In this document: in pieces, positions 52,921 to 64,000 of the stretch
Numbering within the stretch: the first letter of the stretch is position 1
How the letters are laid out: each line of letters opens with the position of its first letter
NCBI RefSeq assembly: GCF_036320965.1
Contig: NC_092287.1
Coordinates: 12,037,797-12,101,796 of the forward strand
Direction of reading: 5' to 3'
Source: Panulirus ornatus
Lineage: Eukaryota > Arthropoda > Malacostraca > Decapoda > Palinuridae
DNA length: 64,000 nt
Notes under the pieces: model-generated
Seen by the model: only the letters and a program-made list of their open reading frames with translations
The model's database searches: none
Told to the model about the DNA's origin: nothing
Made by a program: the position numbers and the translations under genes

Positions 52921-54035
52921 AAAATACTCACTCCATCTTATTCTCACATCACCACTACTTGTTATCACCTCCCCATTAGCCCCCTTCACTGATGTTCCCA
53001 TTTGTTCTCTTGTCTTACGCATTTTATTTACCTCCTTCCAAAACATCTTTTTATTCTCAATAAAATTTAATGATACTCTCTCACCCCAACTCTCATTTGC
53101 CCTCTTTTTCACCTCTTGCACCTTTCTCTTGACCTCCTGACTCTTTCTTTCATACATCTCCCAGTAATTTGCATCATTTTCCTGCAAAAATCGTCCAAAT
53201 GTTTCTCTCCTCTCTTTCACTAATAATCTTACTTCTTCATCCCACCACTCACTACCCTGTCTAATCTGTCCACTTCCCACGCTTCTCATGCCACAAGATT
53301 ATTTCCCTGAATGCATCCCATTCCTCCCCCAGTCCCCTTACGTCCTTTGTTCTCATGTTTTTCCATTCTGTACTCACACAAGTCTCCTTCTCAAGCTCAC
53401 TTACTCTCACCACTCTCTCCACCCCAATATTCTCTGTTTTTTTCTGAAAGCCTCTACAAATCTTCACCTTCACTTCCAGAAGATAATGAACAGACATCCG
53501 TCTAGTTGCACCTCTCAGCACATTAACATCCAAAAGTCTCTCCCTTGCGCGCCTTGCAATTAACACGTAATCTAATAACGTTCTCTGGCCCTCTCTCCTC
53601 CTTACATACCTATACTTATATATCTCTCTCTTTTTTAACCAGGTATTCCCAATCACCAGTTCTTTTTCAGCACACAAATCTACAAGCTCTTCACCATTTC
53701 CATTTACAACACTGAACACCCAATGTACACCAATTATTCCCTTAACCGTCACATTACTCAGGTTTGCATTCAAATCACCTATCACTACATCCCGGTCTCG
53801 TGCATCAAAATTTTTAACACACTCAACTGCTTCCAAAACACTTGCCTCTAATGATCTTTCTTCTCCTGCCCAGGTGCATATGCACCAATAATCACCCGTC
53901 TCCCTCATCCACTTTCAGTTTTAGCCATATCAATCTATAGTTTACTTCTTGCACTCTATCACATACTCCCACCACTCCTGTTTCAGGAGTTGTGCTAATC
54001 CTTCCCTCTCACCAACCTCTGACTTTGCTCCCAAG
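50976..54035 (-). mobile_element. RTE, 5'-truncated unit of the same array
   Basis: Endonuclease (53908-53261: DVVIGDLNANLSN, LLDYVLIARR, SVHYLLEVKV with SDH changed to SVH), linker (53289-52909), RT and C-terminal domain as in the neighbouring unit, 3' UTR to 50976. The part left of 52920 is the tandem duplicate. The part right of it differs and keeps the linker without the inserted endonuclease piece. Confidence 0.87.
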
Positions 54036-54208
54036 AAATGAGAAAAGGTAATGAAAGCTTTGTGGAAGATGAAAGCCGACGAGGAGGCAGGTTTGGATGG
54101 TATTGTAGTAGAATTTACGAAAAAAAGTGGTGACTGCGTTGTTTAATGGCTGGTAAGGATATTCAATGAATGTATGGATCATGGTGAAGTACCTGAGGAT
54201 TGGTGGAG

Positions 54209-54211
<3 letters not shown>
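54036..54211 (+). mobile_element. short RTE fragment (RT start)
   Basis: Plus strand EKVMKALWKMKADEEAGLDG to HGEVPEDWW, with a TAA replacing a residue after GDCVV. It begins at an inversion point within CAAGAAATGAGAAAAGG and ends at (TA)n. Confidence 0.8.

Positions 54212-54287
<76 letters not shown>
54212..54287. repeat. (TA)n microsatellite
   Basis: Between a short RTE fragment and the tail side of SINE-A. Confidence 0.95.
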
Positions 54288-54291
<4 letters not shown>

Positions 54292-54435
54292 GAACAAAGT
54301 GTATAGGAACGCGCACTTCATAGAACATAGAAACCTCCAACAGCCAAGATCGAACCCGGGAACCCTGTGTAACAGGCGGGAATGTTACCGCTAGGTCATG
54401 GGCCTGGCTAATAGGAAATAACTATTCGAATACTG
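54288..54435 (-). mobile_element. SINE-A, tRNA-derived SINE copy
   Basis: Minus strand: ATTTCCTATTAGCCAGGCCC, TGACCTAGCGGTAACATTCC (A-box-like), CCGGGTTCGATCTTGGCTG (B-box-like), TTCTATGTTCTATGAAGTGC, then the end CACTTTGTTCG into (TA)n. Confidence 0.78.
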
Positions 54436-54535
54436 TGTACTCGAATACCCCTCGTCACACGTTGGTAAGCAACGGGGTCTACACCGGTCATTTCCCAACA
54501 GGCGCACATAGAGAGCATATAGCATTTTACCGAAC

Positions 54536-56195
<1,660 letters not shown>

Positions 56196-56198
56196 AAA

Positions 56199-56277
<79 letters not shown>

Positions 56278-56283
56278 TTATAT
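56196..56283. repeat. (TA)n microsatellite
   Basis: Shared tail between the RTE (plus) and SINE-B (minus), tail to tail, with one AATA break near 56222. Confidence 0.95.
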
Positions 56284-56458
56284 ACATATACTCTAGCCTA
56301 TGCTAAGCACTCATGTTATCGACCAGCCCCTTGGGGAAGATAAACAGCAGGGTAGACTATGGATCAGCTGCTGCGACCAGGATTCGAACCTATGCGCGTT
56401 TGATCCCAGGCGGCCCCTGCTTGCGTGACGGTCAGTAACACTAACCGCTACATCACGG

Positions 56459-56460
<2 letters not shown>
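56284..56460 (-). mobile_element. SINE-B, tRNA-derived SINE copy
   Basis: Minus strand: TGTAGCGGTTAGTGTTACTG (A-box-like), CATAGGTTCGAATCCTGG (B-box), body with AAGGGGCTGGTCGATAACAT, end AGCATAGGCTAG into a TA-rich tail. Confidence 0.78.

Positions 56461-56494
<34 letters not shown>
56461..56494. repeat. (GT)n microsatellite
   Basis: Pure GT run adjoining the SINE-B head. Confidence 0.95.
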
Positions 56495-56496
<2 letters not shown>

Positions 56497-57813
56497 GCAG
56501 CGATTTTTCTTTGACTCATAGCTCGTGAAAGCCAAATGATAGTTGATATACATGAGCTTCCTAATTCTTTATACTCCCGTGTTAATTTTTTCTTTGTAAC
56601 CCCTCTTGAGGGAGACTAAAAAAATCAACTTACCAAAGTAAATTCTGTTTTGAAAGTTCTCACCAGAAAACAAATAAAAACAGCTCCAATATTTTGGGAA
56701 CCTTGTCATGTTTTCAGACGAAGGAATGTCAGCTTCTGGTTCCCTATGAGGTCTGGAGATGTGTATAAGACATCACGGTGGATGGATAATGAGTGAAGTG
56801 AGGGATGGTGGGTCTTTCAAGATCGCTCTGTGCAAACTCTCTCATATGTCACAATGACATCCACATTCCTCCCACCATTTACTGCTGCCGTGTGAGCAAT
56901 GCCTCTGTGGACAGGGAATCTACAACACCTACAACAACTACTGGCAGCCATAGAGAAGAGCTCAGTTCTCAAATTCACATACAAACAAGAGATCAGAACC
57001 ATCTGTCTTTGAGGCTAATGGTGAAGACGGCACATTTTCTATTTCAGTTTACAGAAAGACTACGAACAATTGTCGTTGACTGAATGTTGTCAGTGAATGA
57101 CCTGAGCCAGACCAAATGAGTATTACGAAGTTCCTCCTTCATTAGAGGCGCTTATATGAACTCCTCAGGCTGATGAGCCCTCTACTATGAACTCCAGTGA
57201 CCGAAACAGATACTGGTTAACAATGGATCCCCCTACAAAAGCTAGGGTCAATCCGAGATATAGAAACAGACACACTAAGCGACTCCACCTTCGGCAGTCA
57301 CTCTGACCCTAAAATCACGCTAAACATCAGCAACCAAATGCCTCCTTCCCTACACAGGAGGATGAACGGGTACTTCATCAGATCTTCAGTGAGAACGTCA
57401 AATGTGTCGATTGTTAGGATAGAAAAAAGTCGATCATCTATCAGAACGTCAAAGATCAGCAACTTCGTTGTCAAACACAAAATGTCCTAAGCCCCCAATC
57501 CCATTCAAGTGGACGAATGTCATCTACAAATACCAGTTCCCTGATGAAGACTATTAAGCTTCACAACTTTGATTATACACGAGTGTCACCACCACAACGT
57601 CACCACTATCTAGGAGACGAACTCTGCGCCAGAGAGAGGGTGCACCTGAGCAACGCATCCCCAAGCAACACTCAAGAAATCTTACGTGCGACGACCTGAC
57701 GGAAAAAAAAACAAAATCATAGAAATCCAGTTATGACATAAGGAAACTAATGACTTCCTAACCATTAGCTAGCTAACAGACAAGAATAGACGAAATGTAC
57801 GAGATGTGCCTTG

Positions 57814-57818
<5 letters not shown>
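56495..57818. other. unassigned DNA
   Basis: Open frames on both strands (for example 56805-57083 plus, 57298-57480 minus) lack recognisable domains. No element similarity seen. Balanced composition makes it a candidate for unique sequence. Confidence 0.45.

Positions 57819-57852
<34 letters not shown>
57819..57852. repeat. (GT)n microsatellite
   Basis: Short pure GT run. Confidence 0.95.
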
Positions 57853-57855
<3 letters not shown>

Positions 57856-57869
57856 GTATATGTACAAGA

Positions 57870-58857
57870 GAGAGCGTCAGGTCAAGAGGCTACTGCGGGA
57901 GCAAAAAAGAGGAAATGAGAGAGAGAGCAAGAGTATCGGCAAGCTTTAAGGAGAACTTTTAAATGCTTTGGAAGGAGATGAGTTGTGTGAGAACAAGTGA
58001 GCAAATTCAGGCATCAGTGAGAGGAGTGGGAAAGGGATGTGGTAAGAGGCAAGCAAGAGATAAAGAGGAGGTGTAGTGAGTATTCTGAAGGACTGTTGAA
58101 TGTGTTAGGGTGGCTGAGGTCGAGTGTTTGGGACGTGGAGCTATACTGGAAGAGAGATTCCTGCCGACTGGCTGGGTGAAAAAAAAAGGAGATAGTGAAA
58201 GCCTTGCGGAAGATGAAGTGCAAAAAAAGCAGTTCGAGTGCATGGATTTTGCAGCTAAATTTCCTAAGAAGAAAAGGAGGACAGTGTTGGTGTTTGGTCA
58301 GTCAGGAATTTTAGTGTACGTATAGATCAACAGAAGATTGGCAGAATATTTGCCAGTATAGCGTTCTTATATAAGGACAAGGGAGGCAAAATTGAAAGCT
58401 TAGATAGGATTGATAAAAGTATGTTGAGTATATGTAGCAAGTTGTAACAGAGAGTGGTGATTGAGAGTGTGGTGGAGACCGCAGAATACCATATAGGCGA
58501 GGGGAGTAATGTGTCTTGAGGAGCAGTTAGGCGATGAGTGCAACAGGCGTTTGGTTTGAAGAATTTGTTCGGAAAATACTCGAGGAAACAAAGGAATTTA
58601 ACGCATCGTTTATGGATTTGGATGAACCGCAAAACTGGGTTCAAATAGATAGCTAGCGGAGAGTTCGACGGATATGCGGTGTGGTGGGGAAAGTTATCGA
58701 AAGCAGTGAGGATAGTTTTTCGGGAGAATAAGACGGGTAAGCGGGTACGAAAAAAAAGAGTGTGTGAGATTCCAGGTGACGGTGGGACTAAGGACTAAAG
58801 GCCATGACTATTTCAATCTGATTATGGATGGGATTGTGAGGAATAGAAAATGCAAAG

Positions 58858-58931
<74 letters not shown>

Positions 58932-59224
58932 AGAACGTTTGGGGTTGGGAACCAGAGGGAGGTGAGTCAGCTGCTATTTGCAGATGACACAGGTCTGCTG
59001 CTCTGGTGGGAAACAGCAGAGGCTGGGGTATGAGCTTCCGAGTGTGTGAAAGGATGAAGCTGAGCGTTAATGTGAAAAGACTAAGGTTAAGAGGTTTATC
59101 AAGGGATAGAAACGGGTTGGTTTGAGTGTAAGTTGAAATGGAGGAATCACGAAACCAGCGGAATGTTTTAAACTCCTCGGAGCGGACATGACAGAAGATG
59201 AAACTGTGCTAGCTCGACTAAATC

Positions 59225-59227
<3 letters not shown>
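57870..59227 (+). mobile_element. very old RTE relic (linker to after motif C)
   Basis: Recognised only by scattered words in changing frames: KALRKMK (about 58200), LYKDKGGK (about 58370), VVIESVVETAEYHIGEGS matching [18 protein letters not shown] (about 58455-58510), FGLKNL, then [15 protein letters not shown] (about 58955-58995) and LKWRN. Many stops. A (GA)n array sits inside it. It ends at (TA)n. It shows that RTE activity here spans a long time. Confidence 0.75.
58858..58929. repeat. (GA)n microsatellite
   Basis: GA run of about 70 bases inside the old RTE relic. Confidence 0.95.

Positions 59228-59317
<90 letters not shown>
59228..59317. repeat. (TA)n microsatellite
   Basis: Between the old RTE relic and a truncated mini-RTE. 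Confidence 0.95.
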
Positions 59318-59323
<6 letters not shown>

Positions 59324-59450
59324 TTTCTTTTTCCAAAAGAAGGAACAGAGGGGGCCAGGTGAGGATATTCCAAAAAAGGCCCAGTCCTCTGTTCTTAACG
59401 CTACCTCGCTAACGCGGGATATGGCGAATAGTTTAAAAGAAAGAAATAAA

Positions 59451-59452
<2 letters not shown>
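59318..59452 (+). mobile_element. mini-RTE, 5'-truncated copy
   Basis: Starts in the TTTTCCAAAAGAAGG segment, keeps the GAACAGAGG..CCTCTGTTC inverted repeat and the CGCTACCTCGCTAACGCGGG hairpin, and ends in (TA)n. It is truncated at the same segment as 5496-5623. Confidence 0.77.

Positions 59453-59523
<71 letters not shown>
59453..59523. repeat. (TA)n microsatellite
   Basis: Shared tail: mini-RTE (plus) on the left and RTE (minus, through a T-run) on the right. Confidence 0.95.
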
Positions 59524-59540
<17 letters not shown>

Positions 59541-62206
59541 ATTTATTTTGCTTTATCGCTGTCTCCCGCGTTTGCGAGGTAGCGCAAGGAAACAGACGAA
59601 AGAAATGGCCCAACCCACCCCTATACACATGTATATACACACACGTCCCCACACGCAAATATACATACCCATACATCTCAATGTACACATATATATACAC
59701 ACACAGACACATACATATATACACACGCACAGAATTCACACTGTCTGCCTTTATTCATTCCATCGCCACCTCGCCACACATGGAAATGCATCCCCCTTCC
59801 CCCTAATGTGTGCGAGGTAGCGCTAGGAAAAGACAACAAAGGGCCCATTAGTTTACACTCAGTCTCTAGCTGTCATGCAATAATGCCCGAAACCACAGCT
59901 CCCTTTCCACATCCAGGCCCCACAGAACTTTCCATGGTTTACCCCAGACGCTTCACATGCCCTGATTCAGTCCATTGACAGCACGTCGACCCCGGTATAC
60001 CACATCGATCCAATTCATTCTATTCCTTGCCCGCCTTTCACCCTCTTGCATGTTCAGGCCCCGATCACTCAAAATCTTTTTCACTACATCTTTCCACCTC
60101 CAATTTGGTCTCCCTCTTCTCCTCGTTCCCTCCACCTCCGACACATATATCCTCTTGGTCAATCTTTCCTCACTCATTCTCTCCATGTGCCCAAACCATT
60201 TCAAAACACCCTCTTCTGCTCTCTCAACCACGCTCTTCTTATTTCCACACATCTCGCTTACTCTATTATTACTTACTCGATCAAACCACCTCACACCACA
60301 TATTGTCCTCAAATGTCTCATATCCAGCACATCCACCCTCCTGCGCACTAACCTATCCATAGCCCACGCCTCGCAACCATACAAAATTGTTGGAACCACT
60401 ATTCCTTCAAACATAGCCATTTTTGCTTTCCGAGATAATGTTCTCGACTTCCACACCTTCTTCAAGGCTCCCAGGATTTTCGCCCCCTCCCCCACCCTAT
60501 GATTCACTTCCGCTTTCATGGTCCCATCCGCTGCCAAATCCACTCCAGATATCTAAAACACTTTATTTCCTCCAGTTCTTCTCCATTCAAACTTACATCC
60601 CAATTGACTTGACCCTCAACCCTACTGTACCTAATAACCTTACTCTTATTCACATTTACTCTCAACTTTCTTCTTTCACACACTTTACCAAACTCAGTCA
60701 CCAGCTTCTGCAGTTTCTCATATGAATCAGGCCACTACCGCTGTATCATCAGCGAACAACAACTGACTCACTTCCCAAGCTCTCTCATCCACAAAAGACT
60801 GCATACTTGCCCCGCTTTCCAAAACTCTTGCATTCACCTCCCTAACGACCCCATCCATAAACAAATCAAACAACAATGGAGACATCACACACCCCTGCAG
60901 CAAACCTATATTCACTGAGAACCAATCACTTTCCCTTTTCCTACACGTACACATGCCTTACATCCTCGATAAAAACTTTTCACTGCTTCTAGCAACTTGC
61001 GTCCCACACAATATATTCTTAATACCTTCCACAGAGCATCTCTATCAACGCTATCATATGCCTTCTCCAGATCCATAAATGCTACATACAAATCCATTTG
61101 CTTTTCTAAGTATTTCTCACACATATTCTTCAAAGCAAACACCTGATCCACACATCCTGTACCTCTTCTGAAACCACCCTGCTCTTCTCCAATCTGACGG
61201 TCTGTACATGCCTTCACCCTCTCAATCAATACCCTACCATATAATTTACCAGGAATATTCAACAAACTTATACCTCTGTAATTTGAGCACTCACTCCTCT
61301 CCCCTTTGCCTTTGTACAATGGCATTATGCAAGCATTCCGCCAATCCTCAGGCACCTTACCATAAATCATATATACATTAAATAACCTTACCAACTAGTC
61401 AACAATACAGTCCCCCACTTTTTTGATAAATTCCACTGCAATACCATCCAAACCCGCTGCCTTGACGGCTTTCATCTTCCGCAAAGCTTTTACTACCTCT
61501 TTTCAGTTTACCAAATCATTTTCCTAACCCTCACACTTTGCACATCACCTCGACCAAATCATATCTGCCACTCTATCATCAAACACATTCAACAAATTTT
61601 CAAAATACTCACTCCATATCCTTCTCACATCACCACTACTTGTTATCACCTCCCCATTAGCCCCCTTCACTGAAGTTGCCATTTGTTCCCTTGTCTTACG
61701 TACTTTATTTACCTCCTTCCAAAACATCTTTTTATTCCCCCTGAAATTTAATGATACTCTCTCACCCCAACTCTCATTTGCCCTCTTTTTCACCTCTTAC
61801 ACCTTTCTCTTGACCTCCTGCCTCTTTTTGTATACGTCTCCCACTGATTTGCATTATTTCCCTGCAAAAATCGTCCAAATGCCTCTCTCTTCTCTTTTAC
61901 TAATAATCTTACTTCTTCATCCCACCACTCACTACCCTTTCAAATGTGCCCACCTCCCACGCTTCTCATGCCACAAGTATCTTTTTCGCACGCCATCACT
62001 GCTTCCCTAAATACATCCCATTCCTCCCCCACTCCCCTTTCCTCCTTTGTTCTCACCTTGTTCCATTCTGTATTCAGGCTCTCTTGGTACTTCCTCACAA
62101 GTCTCCTTCCCAGGCTCACTTACTCTCACCACTTTCTTTACCCATCATTCTCTCTTCTTTTCAGAAAACCTCTACAAATCTTCACCGAATCTTCACCTTC
62201 ACCTTC
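59524..62206 (-). mobile_element. RTE, endonuclease end to long 3' UTR
   Basis: Minus strand from 62206: KICRGFLKRREN (end of endonuclease), linker (61793-61545), RT start near 61490, [19 protein letters not shown] (61394-60912), [34 protein letters not shown] (about 60735-60760), C-terminal domain (60543-59953) and long 3' UTR. Damage includes frameshifts near 60730, 60945 and 61395 and a break near 61560. It is truncated 5' within the endonuclease and abuts SINE-A. Confidence 0.9.
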
Positions 62207-62351
62207 AGTATCCGAATAGTTATTTCCTATTAGCCAGGCCCATAGCCTAGCGGTTAGCATTCCCGCCTCTTTCACAGGGGTACCGGGTTCGATCCTGGCT
62301 GCTGGAGGTCTGTATGTTCTATGAAGGTGCGCGTTCATATGCAATTTATTC

Positions 62352-62354
<3 letters not shown>
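62207..62354 (+). mobile_element. SINE-A, tRNA-derived SINE copy (best tRNA-like head)
   Basis: ATTTCCTATTAGCCAGGCCC, then CATAGCCTAGCGGTTAGCAT (A box) and ACCGGGTTCGATCCTGGCTG (B box, about 62286-62299), body TATGTTCTATGAAGGTGCGC, end CAATTTATTCG into (TA)n. Spacing of the two boxes fits a tRNA-type RNA polymerase III promoter. The leader before the tRNA-like part is shared with 54288-54435. Confidence 0.8.

Positions 62355-62441
<87 letters not shown>
62355..62441. repeat. (TA)n microsatellite
   Basis: Tail of SINE-A. Confidence 0.95.
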
Positions 62442-62443
<2 letters not shown>

Positions 62444-63194
62444 TATGAACATACAAAACCTCAAGTATTCAAGAGGCAGTGATAATATCTTATTATGTCT
62501 GAGATTAGGATATAGCAGAGTTAACGCCACCTAAGTCTCACGAGCCACCCTCTATAGCCCATTTACGTAGTCAGTACAGATCGCCGTTGGTAGCCTTAAG
62601 GACTCAACATGAGCTCCACGTTTATCCTTTTTACCCCTCGGAACCCAAGGAAAAGTACCCGATCCGTTAATGGGCATTAAGCTTACCTTACTCCTTCTGG
62701 CTGCTGGAAAATAAAAAAAAGCAAACACTAATTGATAATGGATAAGAGTTTGGCTCGTTTATCTTAGGTGACTAACCAGGTGTTCATTTTCACACGAATT
62801 AGTCTCGAGTTTCGCAATGAGTTACGAAGGACCTTTGACGGCCTGAGACGCTTTGCGCGGAGAGTGTTATGAGATGATGTCCACCTCATTCCTAGCGCAA
62901 GCTAACAATTTTATAACTAATATATGATCATAAGGCGAAGACAATTTGCAATCATTAACTATGATTGGTTCTCATTTATGATAATTAATTCAAATACACG
63001 AAAGGAAGAAATCTATCTATTGACATATAGTACCAAGAATGAGATTCTTTCTTCGTCTGTTGCTGGCGCTACCTCGCTGACGTGGGGAAGAACGAGCAAG
63101 TATCAGAGAAATAGTACTGTATCAGGAAAAACAAACCTTTTTATGTAGAAAAAAATCTTAATAGGTAAAGGTAAGGAAAAGAAAATAAATCTTG
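62442..63194. other. unassigned DNA with a small RTE-tail relic
   Basis: Mostly unrecognised. 63045-63090 contains TTCGTCTGTTGCTGGCGCTA followed by CCTCGCTGACGTGGG, a weathered RTE 3' hairpin. No gene seen. Confidence 0.45.
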
Positions 63195-63750
63195 GACTGG
63201 CGCTACAGATAGGGTTGTGCAGAAGAGGGTGGATGTGTTGGAAATGAGATGTTTGAGGACAATATGTGATGAAATGGTAATGAAAGGGTAAGGGAGATGT
63301 GTGGTAATAAAAAGAGTGTGGTTAAGAGAGCAGAGAGCAGAAGAGAGCGTATTGAAATGGTTTGGTCACATAGAGAGAAGGAGTGAGGAAAGATTGGCAA
63401 AGAGGATATATTTGTCAGAGGTGGAAGGAACGAGGAGAAGTGGGAGACCAAATTGCAGGTGGAAGGATGAAGTGAAAAAGATTTTAAGCGATCGGGGCCT
63501 GAATATACAGGAGGGTGAAGGCATGCAAGGAATAGAGTGAATTGGAACGATGTGGTATACCGGGGTCGACTTGCTATCAATAGATTGAACCAGGGCATGT
63601 GAAGCGTCTAGGGTAAACCATGGAGGTTTTGTGGGGCCTGGATGTGGAAAGGGAGCTATGGTTTGGGTGCATTACAAAAGACAGCTAGAGACTGGGTGTG
63701 AACGAATGTGGCCTTTGTTGCCCTTTCCTAGCGCTACCTCGCGAGCGCGC

Positions 63751-63802
<52 letters not shown>

Positions 63803-64000
63803 GTGGGGTTCGCTGTTTCCTGTCTGGTGGGTGGCGACGAGAAAGGATGAAGGTAGCAAGTAAGAATATGTTCATGTGTATATATGGCTATGTCTGTGTA
63901 TGTATATGCATACATACGTTGGAATGTATATGTATGTGTATGTGCGTATGTGGGCGTTTATGTATATGCATGTGTATGTGGGTGGGTTGGACCATTCTTT
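63195..64000 (+). mobile_element. RTE C-terminal and long 3' UTR fragment, runs off the window
   Basis: Plus strand from [23 protein letters not shown] sequence, broken near 63270, then KWFGHIERRSEERLAKRIYL and SGRPNCRWKDEVKKILSDRG (63301-63540; the Trp of NWRW is Cys). The 3' UTR follows, interrupted by a (GA)n array and cut by the window end. Confidence 0.88.
63749..63792. repeat. (GA)n microsatellite
   Basis: GA run followed by a G-run inside an RTE 3' UTR, where other copies have CGCACACATGAGG. Confidence 0.95.

Noticed and set aside
56805..57083. 92-residue open frame in possibly unique DNA
   Set aside because: No recognisable domain or splice pattern could be supported.
62235..62310. 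tRNA gene
   Set aside because: A and B boxes are present, but I could not form a proper acceptor stem. The sequence continues into a shared SINE body and TA tail, and it recurs at 13739 and 54288.

Overview
This window is eukaryotic, repeat-dominated DNA with no host protein-coding gene, rRNA or free-standing tRNA gene that I can support. Long microsatellites ((TA)n above all, then (CA)n and (GA)n), APE-type non-LTR retrotransposons resembling the RTE clade, GIY-YIG Penelope-like elements (PLEs), tRNA-derived SINEs and a dead Tc1/mariner copy point to an invertebrate. A decapod crustacean is my best inference from repeat style. It is not proven by any host gene. Element labels (RTE, mini-RTE, SINE-A, SINE-B) are mine.

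Layout. 1-5100: an antisense RTE piece, a PLE end, then minisatellites (30 bp, 46 bp and about 30 bp periods). 5111-16545: a dense mosaic in which RTE, mini-RTE, PLE and SINE-A pieces are separated by (TA)n arrays. It includes a head-to-head PLE pair meeting near 8793. 16546-25640: older and less TE-rich DNA with minisatellites (36, 22, 30, about 31-36 and 77 bp), a worn mini-RTE and SINE-B. 25746-26707: a Tc1/mariner-type relic with 131-bp terminal inverted repeats inside a TA array. 26729-29637: a second head-to-head PLE pair. 29638-54211: an almost continuous pile of RTE copies. These include inverted 5' pieces, a roughly 4.1-kb block present twice (35138-39282 and 41338-45658), and a head-to-tail RTE array of about 3469-bp period (about 46003-52920). 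54212-56494: (TA)n, SINE-A, the best-preserved RT open frame (54897-56009) and SINE-B. 57870-64000: a very old RTE relic, a mini-RTE, an antisense RTE, SINE-A and a final RTE 3' end.

How the parts relate. The autonomous elements are RTE (about 3.47 kb; APE endonuclease, RT with FADD, C-terminal GRPNWRWKD domain, long 3' UTR) and PLE (DK(A/G)N-type N-terminal region, RT with YVDD, C-terminal GIY-YIG). The mini-RTE carries an RTE 5' head and an RTE-like 3' hairpin and is probably moved by RTE enzymes. The SINEs have tRNA-like heads. RTE, mini-RTE and SINE copies end in (TA)n, and many 5'-truncated copies begin directly at another (TA)n. This suggests that these elements use (TA)n both as tail and as landing site, building chains. 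PLE 3' regions contain a hammerhead-ribozyme-like motif in sense orientation. All long coding copies carry stops, frameshifts, deletions or 5' truncation, so I see no complete active element here.
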